A stretch of 64,000 bases of DNA from Microvirga mediterraneensis (GTDB lineage Bacteria; Pseudomonadota; Alphaproteobacteria; Rhizobiales; Beijerinckiaceae): NCBI RefSeq assembly GCF_013520865.1, contig NZ_JACDXJ010000001.1, forward strand, positions 4,511,501 through 4,575,500, written 5' to 3'. Both the position numbers and the translations under genes were made by a program. Numbering within the stretch: position 1 is the stretch's first letter; the number at the start of each line of letters is the position of its first letter. The notes beneath the pieces were generated by a model. That model saw only the letters and a list, made by a program, of their open reading frames with translations. It was not told the origin of the DNA and ran no database searches. Below, piece by piece: positions 7,695 to 15,644 of the stretch.

Positions 7695-9172
7695 GCAGCC
7701 TCCGTGATATCGCTCGTGTTCTCCAGGTCCGTTTCGGGCGGCGGAGGCTCCTTCGGTCGATGCGTCCATGGCGTGGATTGCGGCAGGTGTACCTCGTAGG
7801 GCGTCCGCGTGTTCAGCTGCGAGAAACAGGCGCGTTGACCAACTCGGGGAAGGCCGGCCTCCTGTGCCTGGTTCGTCTGCAAAATGAGGGTTACTTCAGA
7901 TCCTGCTCCATTCCCGGCGACGCTCATGATAACCCACTCACGTCCGGCAGGCGCCTTAGTCCACCAAACCTCGGTGCCGGTGGGCAGCGCACATGGTTCG
8001 TCGGTGCGGAGAACGACGCTGGGCCGCTTGCAGTTGCGCCCATTGATGAGCTCACGACGGTCTGGATCGCAGCGCAAGACTTGTCCGGCGATTGCCTTGC
8101 CAGCCAGCAGCACCGGCAACATGCGCAGCGGATCGTCGATTGCCTCTTCTGCAATCATCATTGCCTTGGCGCGTTCGTACTCATTCAGGCGCATGGCTGC
8201 CGACCGCGAGTTCATGCGTACCTTGCGCCGGCCCTGCGCGGGCCCGACCATCCAGCTCAGGTGGCTCGCGTAGGCAATCCGGTCTTCCCGAACCCGTCGA
8301 CTTACTGATGCAGCCTCAGTCCGCTTACGTTCACGGTCCACGACCTTCCAAACCAGCTTCCACGTATCATCGACTAAGTCAGCGTACAGGTCCCGCAACG
8401 GCTTCACGAGCTTGCGAACGGTTGGTGCGTCCCTGCGCCCTGCCCTTGCTTGATTGAACTGCATCATTAGGTCGTACACACGTTCCGCGTCGATCGGATC
8501 GGGCGCGGGCCCGACTGCTTGGCGTTCAGCCACCTCCGCTGCGTCAAATCCGTGACGCCCTTTTCCCGGATCTACCCAGGCGTCCATAGCCGCAAGCGAG
8601 CGAGCCTCGTAGCTGCTCATGCCGGCGACGTAGTGCGTGGCAAGCAGGTCGGCCATCGACAGGATCAGCTGCTGACCCGGCGTGTTGGCGTGTGCGGCGA
8701 GCCACATGAAATGCCTACCCAGCCGAGGAAGAATCGGATCCGCCGCACGCTCTCCAGTCGTGGGTAGATACGCCAGCCGCCTACCAAGGCGGCCCAAGAC
8801 GCCAACCGTTTCAGAGTTCGCCACGATCACCTGAGGCAACATTTTAGGGACCCGCAGCTCGGCGCCAAAATGCTCAATCACTTCAACGGCCCCCTGCGCG
8901 TACGCCTCGAAGGCGGGGCAGAAATCTTTCGCGAAATCGGTGAGAGCCGAGAAGAGCAGTTCGCGATCGAGCGGATAACCCGGTACGTACACCTTCGGGC
9001 CGGACCGTTTGGTGCCGAAGGCAATAGCGCCAACGCTGTACGGCTCTGCGCCAAGCTGCCAAGCTACGATGCAGAGAGGGTTTTCAGAGATCGCCCGGTG
9101 GCGAAATAAGGCAGACGGCTGAGCACGCCCATCCTTGTGAGCCCGTGCGGCAAGCATAGCTTGGAAGCTCAT
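7691..9172 (-). CDS. Unknown 493-residue protein, third gene of unnamed operon
   Basis: I recognise no family. The first 200 residues are mixed alpha/beta and the region around LILSMADLLATHYVAG (about 170-185) looks helical. A long basic helical segment (about 260-320) includes WKLVWKVVDRERKRTEAA and RKVRMNSRSAAMRL, which could contact nucleic acid. The last 110 residues are beta-rich (TGTEVWWTKAPAGREWVIMS, then SEVTLILQ), suggestive of a small beta-barrel, with a proline-rich tail. It overlaps its neighbours on both sides by four bases, so its synthesis is tied to the nuclease and helicase. Being fixed between them, it is probably a structural or recognition subunit rather than a passenger. 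Confidence 0.75.
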   Translation of the reverse strand: MSFQAMLAARAHKDGRAQPSALFRHRAISENPLCIVAWQLGAEPYSVGAIAFGTKRSGPKVYVPGYPLDRELLFSALTDFAKDFCPAFEAYAQGAVEVIEHFGAELRVPKMLPQVIVANSETVGVLGRLGRRLAYLPTTGERAADPILPRLGRHFMWLAAHANTPGQQLILSMADLLATHYVAGMSSYEARSLAAMDAWVDPGKGRHGFDAAEVAERQAVGPAPDPIDAERVYDLMMQFNQARAGRRDAPTVRKLVKPLRDLYADLVDDTWKLVWKVVDRERKRTEAASVSRRVREDRIAYASHLSWMVGPAQGRRKVRMNSRSAAMRLNEYERAKAMMIAEEAIDDPLRMLPVLLAGKAIAGQVLRCDPDRRELINGRNCKRPSVVLRTDEPCALPTGTEVWWTKAPAGREWVIMSVAGNGAGSEVTLILQTNQAQEAGLPRVGQRACFSQLNTRTPYEVHLPQSTPWTHRPKEPPPPETDLENTSDITEAA

Positions 9173-10299
9173 AGGCCCCCTCCTTTTAGGACACGGTCAT
9201 ACGCCGCAGCGGCCCTTGCGAGCGCGTCAGCAGCATGCACCTCGGCTGGTCCTGGAGGTGCGCCCGTTGAGAGCTCGATTGCGCGGGTCAGGGAGTGGAC
9301 GCCGGGGAGCTGCCGAACGACAGGTCCTCCGCAGAGCACCGGCAGTCCAGAGGTGTGAGCCCGACTACGGCACAGCCGCGCCATTCCACAATCCTGAAGG
9401 CAAGACGGCGTATAGCTCGTGCCGACTATATCGAGCAGCTTTTCGAGCACAATCAAGCGCAAATCGGGGTCCAGTGCGACGGCCGGTAGTTCCACCCCTT
9501 CCGGAAGGCGAGATAGGATCTCCGCGGGTTTTGGTAGGGTTGCAAGCAGCCGTTCAGCCCTGCGGATACGAGCTTCCATCGGCTGACGCAGCAGGGTGGG
9601 GGTCAAGCCGACACCATCGGCGACGATGATGAACCCTTCTGAAGACACAATGTCCGCGGACAATCCCTCGTCCGCCAGAGTGCGGCGACATAACAGGGCG
9701 TACCAGGCAGCCTGATCCACTGCGGCGCCCAGCTTGTCGGGATCACAACGAGCGTCAGTGATCGGAAACGATTTCACTTCAACCACGTGCAGCTTGCCAT
9801 TGGCAGCTGCGGCCAAGCTGTCGGCCTCGAAGTAAGCCGTTTGCCCGGCGATCTCACACGTCAGCACGGCCCCATCAATGATGTTCGGAGCCGTCGCAGC
9901 ATTGCGAGCGATCAGCCGCAAGATCCGCTTCGTCTCCGCTGCCCGCTGTTTCAGACCGGCAGTGTTGGGAGGGGTGCGGCTGCGGAGATCTTCGACCCGC
10001 ACACTCGTCAGCGGGAAGCCTGCTTTATCCCTGAGCAGCTGGATCAGCGTGCCATAATTCGGCTCCTTGACGCGCCGCTCGAACATCTCACCGCGCTGGA
10101 ACGCCTGGGGATCCTGTCCGAATGCGACCTCGAAGTCGGTCCCATCGCACAGCTTGTCGAGGTCGGCACGGGCTGCGAGCGCAACCATCGCGAACGCGCA
10201 ATCACTGTGCGACGTCGCCGCACTGAGGACACGTACCGATGGGCGCTTTTCAGGCGCCTGGCCACGCACTTTGATCAGCTTCTGCTCCGGCGTCATCAT
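9169..10299 (-). CDS. Cas4/RecB-like PD-(D/E)xK nuclease with Fe-S cysteines
   Basis: 376 residues. The nuclease core is visible: FEAD (157-160), VVEVKS (172-177) carrying the E-x-K catalytic pair, and DQAAWYALLCR with the RecB-family Q-x3-Y motif (Q196, Y200). A lone Cys near the N-terminus (C34) and three near the C-terminus (C300, C304, C310 in SCLQDCGMARLC) match the one-plus-three arrangement that holds a 4Fe-4S cluster in Cas4, AddB and Dna2 nucleases. The start at 10299 follows TAGGAG. It lies 9 bases after the first gene and overlaps the third by four. No CRISPR array or cas1/cas2 is present, so it works with the operon's helicase rather than in spacer acquisition. Confidence 0.8.
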   Translation of the reverse strand: MMTPEQKLIKVRGQAPEKRPSVRVLSAATSHSDCAFAMVALAARADLDKLCDGTDFEVAFGQDPQAFQRGEMFERRVKEPNYGTLIQLLRDKAGFPLTSVRVEDLRSRTPPNTAGLKQRAAETKRILRLIARNAATAPNIIDGAVLTCEIAGQTAYFEADSLAAAANGKLHVVEVKSFPITDARCDPDKLGAAVDQAAWYALLCRRTLADEGLSADIVSSEGFIIVADGVGLTPTLLRQPMEARIRRAERLLATLPKPAEILSRLPEGVELPAVALDPDLRLIVLEKLLDIVGTSYTPSCLQDCGMARLCRSRAHTSGLPVLCGGPVVRQLPGVHSLTRAIELSTGAPPGPAEVHAADALARAAAAYDRVLKGGGL

Positions 10300-10308
10300 C
10301 GGCCGCTC

Positions 10309-11094
10309 CTAACCGGATATTGGGACGACTTGCGGCATCGCCCCACCCCATAACAGCTGCTCCTCACCGAGCTGACGCAAAGCGCGGCCTGCCTCGCGCT
10401 CGCGCGACTCTTGGTCTTGTGTGCCGATGAGCTCAAGCTCAGCGAGCGTTGCCACACGCACGCGCGACACATCGACTGCATCGCCTGTGGTCCATGCGTC
10501 ATCGAGTGCGGAGGGCACACTGCGGGCGTACTCCACGAGCAAGCTGCGCATGCGTTGTGCTACATCCTTATTGTCCGCTACCTCCACGCGGTCGGCAATG
10601 CGAAGGCACGCCGTCAGATGGTCGGCACGAGGGCTCAGCGGGCCCACGATCCGTTGCGTTAGCGGCCAGCTGGACAGAGCGAGGCGACCACGGCCCGCCA
10701 AAAACCACGGCCCCTCAAGAGAGGGCACCAAGTAGGTTTCGCGCCGCGACCCGGAAGACCAGGACCTATATTCATCTCGTCGGACTGACGCGAGAGCTCG
10801 CACATCGAAAGGCTCCCCAGTGCGTGCTTCCGCATATGCAGCAATCTGCTTCGGCGAGCTCGGAACCGACAGGTCGGTCAGCGCCGCTATAGTCCGCTCC
10901 CTCGCGCTGGGGCTCCTTGGCCGCGACGGCCGCTTGTGCTGACGCAGGCCGAGTCGACGGGCACGCGCCCAAACGCTCTCCGCCTCCTTTTGCAGACGCG
11001 ATGAAGCTTCGAAGTCACCGCGACGCAACGCGTCCGCAGCTTGGTCGGCCAGCTTGGCAGCATCATTCAGAGCTTTGGCAAGATCATCACTCAT
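10309..11094 (-). CDS. Helical/HTH-like protein, first gene of unnamed operon
   Basis: 261 residues, no family recognised. Residues 1-45 form an Ala/Asp-rich amphipathic helix (LNDAAKLADQAADALRRGDF), followed by a basic linker (HKRPSRPRSPSARERT). Residues about 65-110 (IAALTDLSVPSSPKQIAAYA, then DVRALASVRRDEYR) read like a winged-helix domain. The rest is mixed. I used the ATG at 11094; a TTG three codons earlier is also possible. It leads a tightly packed leftward operon and sits 14 bases from an array of CCAGA/TCTGG motifs, so it may repress its own operon, act as the DNA-sensing subunit, or both. Confidence 0.7.
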   Translation of the reverse strand: MSDDLAKALNDAAKLADQAADALRRGDFEASSRLQKEAESVWARARRLGLRQHKRPSRPRSPSARERTIAALTDLSVPSSPKQIAAYAEARTGEPFDVRALASVRRDEYRSWSSGSRRETYLVPSLEGPWFLAGRGRLALSSWPLTQRIVGPLSPRADHLTACLRIADRVEVADNKDVAQRMRSLLVEYARSVPSALDDAWTTGDAVDVSRVRVATLAELELIGTQDQESREREAGRALRQLGEEQLLWGGAMPQVVPISG

Positions 11095-11107
11095 GAGGCA
11101 CAATCTA

Positions 11108-11164
11108 CCAGACTTTTTCCAGATTTCAAGCCCGCTTCCAGATAGAGTCTGGAGCTTATCTGGA
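11108..11164. promoter_or_regulatory. CCAGA/TCTGG motif array upstream of four-gene operon
   Basis: Five copies of one pentamer in 57 bases: CCAGA at 11108, 11119 and 11138, and its complement TCTGG at 11148 and 11159. The outer pairs are each spaced by 11 bases, one helical turn. The centre holds CCAGA-TAGAG-TCTGG, and TCCAGATA (11137) is mirrored by TATCTGGA (11157). This looks like a multi-site operator over the promoter of the leftward operon. Confidence 0.6.
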
Positions 11165-11610
11165 TACCTCGTAATTTCGTGCGACTTATGAGGGTCGATA
11201 GTTAGAGTTGTGAAACCGGCTGGAGCTCCGTACCGCCCAAGCCGTGTTCGGGACGAGCTCTATTGAGGTCGCTCCATATCCCTCTGGTGGGTTCACGCCG
11301 ATTTTTCAAAGTAATTGTTCGCTCGATTTCCGACCTGCGATCGGCGATGTGTTCCCCCCTCTGGGGTGCCGCAAATGGCGTTGGCCCAGCGGCATTTTAG
11401 AAAGCAAGTCTGTTCCATTGCTTCTTCCCTCAGCCCCGAGAAGAGCGTCCGATAGGGCATTCTAACGGCCACCACGAGAACGTGCGTGGGTTAAGTCCGC
11501 ACAGGTTCCATCCGGGCTTGTGGCAGGCTCAGTACGGACACCGCATTATCGGGCATACCGAAGACGACGACAGAGGCCGCAATAGCGAGTCGTGACAGTC
11601 ACAACGTCCG

Positions 11611-11640
11611 TTGACAAATGCCACAGCGGCCGATTAGATC
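11611..11640 (+). promoter_or_regulatory. Sigma-70-type promoter of serine recombinase
   Basis: A perfect -35 TTGACA (11611-11616), an 18-base spacer and TAGATC (11635-11640) as -10. The expected start of transcription is near 11647, giving a leader of about 22 bases that includes the gene's GAGGAG ribosome-binding site (11653-11658). Confidence 0.5.
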
Positions 11641-11668
11641 GTCCTCAACATCGAGGAGATCCCGACTG

Positions 11669-12355
11669 ATGCCCACCACCAAGTATGTCCTGTACTACCG
11701 CGTTTCGACCGAGGAACAGGGGAAGAGTGGCCTCGGCTTGGAGGCACAACATCGGGACATCACCCTCTACCTAGAGACCTATAGCCCCACACCTTGGGAA
11801 ATCGTGGGGGAGTTCACGGACATCGAGAGCGGAGCCAACAGCAGCCGCCCCGAGTTGACCAAGGCCATCGAGCTTGCACGGAAGTCCAAGGCGGTCCTGC
11901 TCGTATCGAAGCTGGATCGTCTCAGCCGCAAGGTCTCCTTCATCGCGGCCCTAATGGAGGACAGGCGCCTGACCTTCCGGGTCGCCTCGATGCCCCACGC
12001 TGATGCTTTCCAACTCCACATCTACGCAGCGTTGGCCGAGCAGGAGCGAGCCTTTATCAGCCTCCGGACCAAAGCAGCCCTACAGGAAGCCAAGGCCCGA
12101 GGCGTTAAGCTAGGTGGACTCCGGGATACCACCATGAAGCGCAACGCCGTGAGGATGGAGCAGGCCCAGGCGCAGGCCGAGGCATGGCGTGGGGTTGTTG
12201 AGCCCCTACACCACGCCGGGAAGTCTTTGCGGGAGATCGCCGCAGCCCTGAACGCAGCCGGGATCAAGACAAGCCGTGGAGGCGAATGGCAGGCCAAGAC
12301 CGTGAGCCGTGTCATCGAAAGACTCACCATCGGGGACACGCAGGAAGCCGCTTAG
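11669..12355 (+). CDS. Serine recombinase (resolvase/invertase family)
   Basis: 228 residues. The N-terminal catalytic domain begins KYVLYYRVSTEEQGKSGLGL with the nucleophile Ser13. SKLDRLSRKVSF holds the conserved Arg residues of the active site, and EQERAFISLRTKAALQEAKA is the long E helix leading to DNA. The C-terminus (KSLREIAAALNAAGIKTSRG, then WQAKTVSRVIERL) is the short recombinase HTH domain. Small serine recombinases of this type resolve or invert DNA between two sites. Start ATG 11669 is preceded by GAGGAGAT. The element also has a tyrosine integrase, so this enzyme probably belongs to a module that was mobile on its own, or resolves dimers. No inverted target sites are obvious nearby. 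Confidence 0.93.
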   Translation: MPTTKYVLYYRVSTEEQGKSGLGLEAQHRDITLYLETYSPTPWEIVGEFTDIESGANSSRPELTKAIELARKSKAVLLVSKLDRLSRKVSFIAALMEDRRLTFRVASMPHADAFQLHIYAALAEQERAFISLRTKAALQEAKARGVKLGGLRDTTMKRNAVRMEQAQAQAEAWRGVVEPLHHAGKSLREIAAALNAAGIKTSRGGEWQAKTVSRVIERLTIGDTQEAA

Positions 12356-12928
12356 CGGGGCCGTGGAGAGACATCGGAGAAACCTGATAGGCACGGACCA
12401 CCGGATGCCCTCAAGCCAACCAGCGGACTTCGCAACGGGGTTCCTGAGAGGCGAGAACGCAGGGGACTAGAGGTGGACATCAGATCCCCTGCGAAACCGG
12501 AAGAAGTCTCAACAAGATCAAGGCCTGGTCACACCGAAGGGACACGTTGTGACGAATTAAAGGGGCACTACGCAGAAGAAGCGCCCCAAGCTTGTGACAT
12601 TCAACTGGCTCACAACGCAGGACAGATGCCGGGACGGCATGAGCGAGGTTCTTGAGGAAATCCCTCGGGAGCCTTTTCTAATTTCGGCAGCAGCTCGGTC
12701 TCAAATCCCCTTTCCGTGACGTTCAACAGCGGCACATTGCAGAGCAACGCCAGGACGGTGGCATTCGTCAGAGCGCCACCTTGCCCACCTCAAGCGGCGA
12801 CCGCATCCCCCAATCAAGCTGCTCTGTTTTGAAACTCAGGCCCCTTGTCTCACTCGCCGGAGGCATGGGTTTTCCTTTCAAAATGTAAGAGCAGACAGAA
12901 CAACCCACCCCAACAACAAGGAACCCCG
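12356..12928. other. Non-coding stretch inside island
   Basis: About 570 bases between the serine recombinase and the next gene cluster. The one sizeable open frame (12473-12655) has no ribosome-binding site and no recognisable features. I see no tRNA, terminator or clear repeat; it may contain the recombinase's target site or the promoter for the rightward cluster. Confidence 0.5.
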
Positions 12929-13195
12929 ATGATCAAGAACCGCACCAAGCCGACGCTCTATCGTGTTCGGAACCAAGCTCTCACGAGCCACAATTTCAAG
13001 CTTTCCGCAGTGGACCTTCAGAGGCTCGCAAAGATCCGGCAGGCGTTCGAGGAGAAGCATGGAGTGATGGTGTCGACCAGCATCGCCCTTTCTCTTGCGC
13101 TCGAAGGAATGGCCGAGGAGATCGCCGCAGGGACCCTCAGGACAAACCGCGAGGTTTCTGAAGGGCTTTTCCGCATGAAGGAAGCAGCACGATGA
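12929..13195 (+). CDS. Small hypothetical protein upstream of RNase HI
   Basis: An 88-residue protein with no recognised family. It has a basic N-terminus (MIKNRTKPTLYRVRNQ), a helix DLQRLAKIRQAFEEKHGVMV and a second helix SIALSLALEGMAEEIAAG. Together they could form a ribbon-helix-helix or other small DNA-binding fold, but no signature is decisive. ATG 12929 is preceded by AAGGA. Its stop overlaps the RNase HI start (ATGA at 13192-13195), so the two are coupled and probably belong to one phage-like module. Confidence 0.65.
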   Translation: MIKNRTKPTLYRVRNQALTSHNFKLSAVDLQRLAKIRQAFEEKHGVMVSTSIALSLALEGMAEEIAAGTLRTNREVSEGLFRMKEAAR

Positions 13196-13686
13196 ACGCC
13201 TCACCAGAATGGCGCGTGTGGTGCGACGGCAGCGCCCTGAACAACCCAGGCCCAGCAGGCTTCGGGGTCTACATCGAGCAGAGCAACGATGAACGGTGGA
13301 CCCTCCACGGATCAAGCAGGAACACGACGAACAATCGCGCCGAGCAATACGCATTCCTCCAAGCCGTCCTAGCGGTCCCTGAATACCAGCCCGCAATCAT
13401 CCGCACCGATAGTGAGTATGTTGTGAAGGGATGCACCGAACGACGCAAGAGTTGGCAGGATCGAGGCATGAGGACCGCAGCAGGAAAGCCCCTCGTTAAC
13501 ACAGACCTATGGAAGCTCATTTGGGAAGCGGTCGACCAACGCCCACTAGTCCGCATCAAGTGGACCAAGGGACATGCTGACGATCAGGGAAACGTCATCG
13601 CCGATCGCACAGCCCGGGAGGCGGCGCAGCGAGTGAAGCAGACCGGGAAGCGCGAGGATCTGATCCGCACCGAACTTCACGCCTAG
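13192..13686 (+). CDS. rnhA: Ribonuclease HI (island-borne copy)
   Basis: 164 residues, normal RNase HI length. The four catalytic carboxylates are in place: D12 (CDGSALNNPGPAG), E51 (NNRAEQYA), D73 (RTDSEYV) and D138 (NVIADRTA), plus H128 of the catalytic loop (KGHADDQGN). It cleaves the RNA strand of RNA:DNA hybrids. Because it is encoded on an integrated element, it is presumably an extra copy serving replication of that element, in addition to a chromosomal enzyme outside the window. It overlaps the upstream small gene by four bases and is followed by a GC-rich hairpin at 13721-13753. Confidence 0.93.
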   Translation: MNASPEWRVWCDGSALNNPGPAGFGVYIEQSNDERWTLHGSSRNTTNNRAEQYAFLQAVLAVPEYQPAIIRTDSEYVVKGCTERRKSWQDRGMRTAAGKPLVNTDLWKLIWEAVDQRPLVRIKWTKGHADDQGNVIADRTAREAAQRVKQTGKREDLIRTELHA

Positions 13687-13720
13687 CTCACCTAGTGAAC
13701 AACTAAAGGCCGACACATGG

Positions 13721-13753
13721 GGCCCCGCCGGAACACCACCGAGCGGGGCCTTT
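13721..13753 (+). terminator. Hairpin between RNase HI and HTH gene
   Basis: Perfect 8-bp stem GGCCCCGC/GCGGGGCC (13721-13728 and 13743-13750), 14-base loop, then TTT. It sits 34 bases after the rnhA stop and 35 bases before the next start. It may terminate, attenuate or protect the mRNA. A hairpin of the same geometry precedes the gene at 14838. Confidence 0.5.
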
Positions 13754-13784
13754 GCACATCCAAGAACAGCAGCAGGAACAACCA

Positions 13785-14447
13785 ATGTTCTACACCATCG
13801 AACGCTTCGACCGGACTAGCGGGGAACTCACCGAGACCGAAGAGAACTGGCTCACCGTGACCGAGGTCGGGCAGCTTTACAGGGTTGGCAACCGGACCAC
13901 CCGCGCGATCCTTCATCACATGGGATTGTTGCAGCAGGAGCGTGGTCGCTACCGCCTGACACAACACGCCGTGAAGACCGGGCTTGGCAGGCGTCACGAT
14001 AAGACGAAGTCAGGCAATCCCTTCGACGCAATCTCGCCCCTCGGGCAGGCCAAGATCGCAGAGGCTTGGAACATGACCGTTCAGGATTATGCGGCGGAAC
14101 TCTCGAAGACCACTTGCATGACCGTAGCGCGTGAAGCCCTGGACAAGTTCAGAACTACCCGCCGCAACCCGATCACGCCCGAGGCGGAAGTCTCATGGCT
14201 GATTGACCATTTCTCAAGGCTCACACACGACCACATCGCGACCCTCGTGGAAATCACACAGCCCCTCGTTTCCCGCTATGCGAAGGCCCGTGCGAAGCGC
14301 CGAGCGTTCTACATTAAGAAGATGGTAGAGGAGCACCTGGAGGATCTGGGCCGCCCCACTGCGGATCGAGACGAGGTCGCCCAGACCCTCGACTTCTACA
14401 CGGGCGCTCCATGCCAAACGACCGCGCCGGAAGCTATCGCAGCGTAA
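13785..14447 (+). CDS. HTH-domain protein of phage-like module
   Basis: 220 residues. The segment about 19-60 (NWLTVTEVGQLYRVGNRTTR followed by AILHHMGLLQQERGRYRLT) has the shape of a helix-turn-helix with a wing, as in phage regulators and antirepressors. A second helical stretch includes ITQPLVSRYAKARAKRRAFY, a basic region that may also touch DNA. ATG 13785 is preceded by AGCAGGAACA. I do not recognise a named family. Location after RNase HI and before a zinc-finger protein suggests a replication or transcription factor of the integrated element. Confidence 0.7.
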   Translation: MFYTIERFDRTSGELTETEENWLTVTEVGQLYRVGNRTTRAILHHMGLLQQERGRYRLTQHAVKTGLGRRHDKTKSGNPFDAISPLGQAKIAEAWNMTVQDYAAELSKTTCMTVAREALDKFRTTRRNPITPEAEVSWLIDHFSRLTHDHIATLVEITQPLVSRYAKARAKRRAFYIKKMVEEHLEDLGRPTADRDEVAQTLDFYTGAPCQTTAPEAIAA

Positions 14448-14837
14448 CTATGGTTCTTTCTCGGCGTGTAATGAGCTTTAGTTATAATTACCGCTTCTAC
14501 GACAATACACCGCGAAACAGGTCATCCCTGAAGAAACAACAGGGATGGGAAGACACCTACCTCATTGCCTCCGCCTGCTGCCTTCACTCCTGTGTCTATC
14601 ACCTCACAGGCCACCTCCCTTAAGACCGAGACACAGAACTAGGGAAGGGTGTCCTTTCAGGACCACCGCACAATCGAGCAACACGCGCAGCAATAGAAGC
14701 AGCGACACCCATCCACGTATGAGCTTGTGGTCTTTGAAGGCCATAGACGCTCACCCAGATCCCACCAAGGCCCTGCCAGGATCACCCTGAGCAGGGTCTT
14801 CTCATGTCAGCAGCACCATCGAAAGACAGCACCAACT
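14448..14837. other. Intergenic region before zinc-finger gene
   Basis: About 390 bases. It starts with an AT-rich stretch (TTTAGTTATAATTACC near 14480) that may be a promoter and ends with a hairpin at 14769-14798. A 70-codon frame overlapping the end of the previous gene (14411-14623) has no support. Confidence 0.45.
14769..14802 (+). terminator. Hairpin upstream of zinc-finger gene
   Basis: Stem GGCCCTGC/GCAGGGTC (14769-14776 with 14791-14798, one G-T pair), 14-base loop and TTCTT after it. It ends 40 bases before the next ATG. Stem length, loop length and distance to the gene match the hairpin at 13721-13753, so it is probably a shared regulatory element of this module. Confidence 0.45.
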
Positions 14838-15527
14838 ATGCCAAACACAACGCCCATCCGCCGGGGGTTCAGCCAATGCTCCATTCCAGGATGCACCAAC
14901 CCGACCCGCTCTAGCGTATCGCCCCTCTGCACGAAGCATCACTCCCAAGCCCGAGTGCACGGCGACCCGCAACAAACCCTCGTCACCCGCCCCGAGCTTC
15001 GCGCCTATGAGGCTAGGGTTCGGAAGGTCATGGCCACGGGAAAGCAGGAACTAATCGTGTCGAGTCTCAATGAGATCACCCGACGCCTCGCCGAGCACGC
15101 CCAAGCGGAACTCGCTAGGTTCCACCGAGGCCACGCCATGAACCGTCATCTCGTCACCGCTTGTGATCAGATCGAGAAGGTGACCAAGAGTGTGGACAGT
15201 ATCGAGACCGCGACCACGATTGCCGCCATGTTCCTGCTGCGGGATCAGCAGCCGAGGAGGTTCGTCTCCGATCAAGGGTTCATAGGACAGACCGTGAGGC
15301 AGTTTAGATTGCCGTCAGGGATTGCGCGGGGCACGACCTACGATCAGCGCAAGGACAAGACGGTTGGCTGGTTCCGCCCCCTCAGTCGCAAGACCACGGA
15401 GGTGATCGGGCGGATCATGGTCGAAGCCTACAAACCGTGGCTGGTCCACATCCAAGCCGCAGAGAAGAGGCTCACGGAGGAGGAGCAGCGTGTGTCTCGC
15501 GACCTCGCCGCAGCCTTCGCATTCTAA
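14838..15527 (+). CDS. Zinc-finger protein of integrated element
   Basis: 229 residues. The N-terminus carries CSIPGCTNPT, then LCTKHH and QARVHGDP, a C-x4-C-x11-C-x2-H knuckle common in phage and mobile-element proteins and often found with homing-type or DNA-binding domains. The rest is helical (SLNEITRRLAEHAQAELARF) and ends in a basic/amphipathic helix (HIQAAEKRLTEEEQRVSRDL). No catalytic motif is visible. I chose ATG 14838 because the zinc knuckle starts soon after it. Function unknown; its position next to the integrase suggests an accessory of the element. Confidence 0.65.
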   Translation: MPNTTPIRRGFSQCSIPGCTNPTRSSVSPLCTKHHSQARVHGDPQQTLVTRPELRAYEARVRKVMATGKQELIVSSLNEITRRLAEHAQAELARFHRGHAMNRHLVTACDQIEKVTKSVDSIETATTIAAMFLLRDQQPRRFVSDQGFIGQTVRQFRLPSGIARGTTYDQRKDKTVGWFRPLSRKTTEVIGRIMVEAYKPWLVHIQAAEKRLTEEEQRVSRDLAAAFAF

Positions 15528-15644
15528 CGCCAGCACACCGAGGAGCAGGAGGTCTTGGCGGCCCCTGCCCCCTCGCTCGCGAGATTATTTCCTTGTCTGA
15601 GTCTTTGAGGTGGGAGGCCATACCTCGATACCCCCGGCCCACCT

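Larger units (their letters stand above)
11095..11668. other. Divergent intergenic region with operator array and recombinase promoter
   Basis: About 570 bases separating the leftward four-gene operon from the rightward serine recombinase. The left end carries the CCAGA/TCTGG array and the right end a TTGACA-N18-TAGATC promoter, each listed separately. Between them I see no gene with a ribosome-binding site, no tRNA and no clear inverted repeat. Confidence 0.6.

Noticed and set aside
9169..10299. Reading the Cas4-like protein as part of a CRISPR-Cas locus
   Set aside because: No cas1, cas2, effector gene or repeat array is visible in the window; the neighbours are a helicase and unnamed proteins.
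11600..12930. An invertible promoter or gene switch controlled by the serine recombinase
   Set aside because: I found no pair of inverted target sites flanking a promoter or gene in this region.
14411..14623. A 70-codon frame overlapping the end of the HTH gene
   Set aside because: Starts inside a supported gene, lacks a ribosome-binding site and has no recognisable features.
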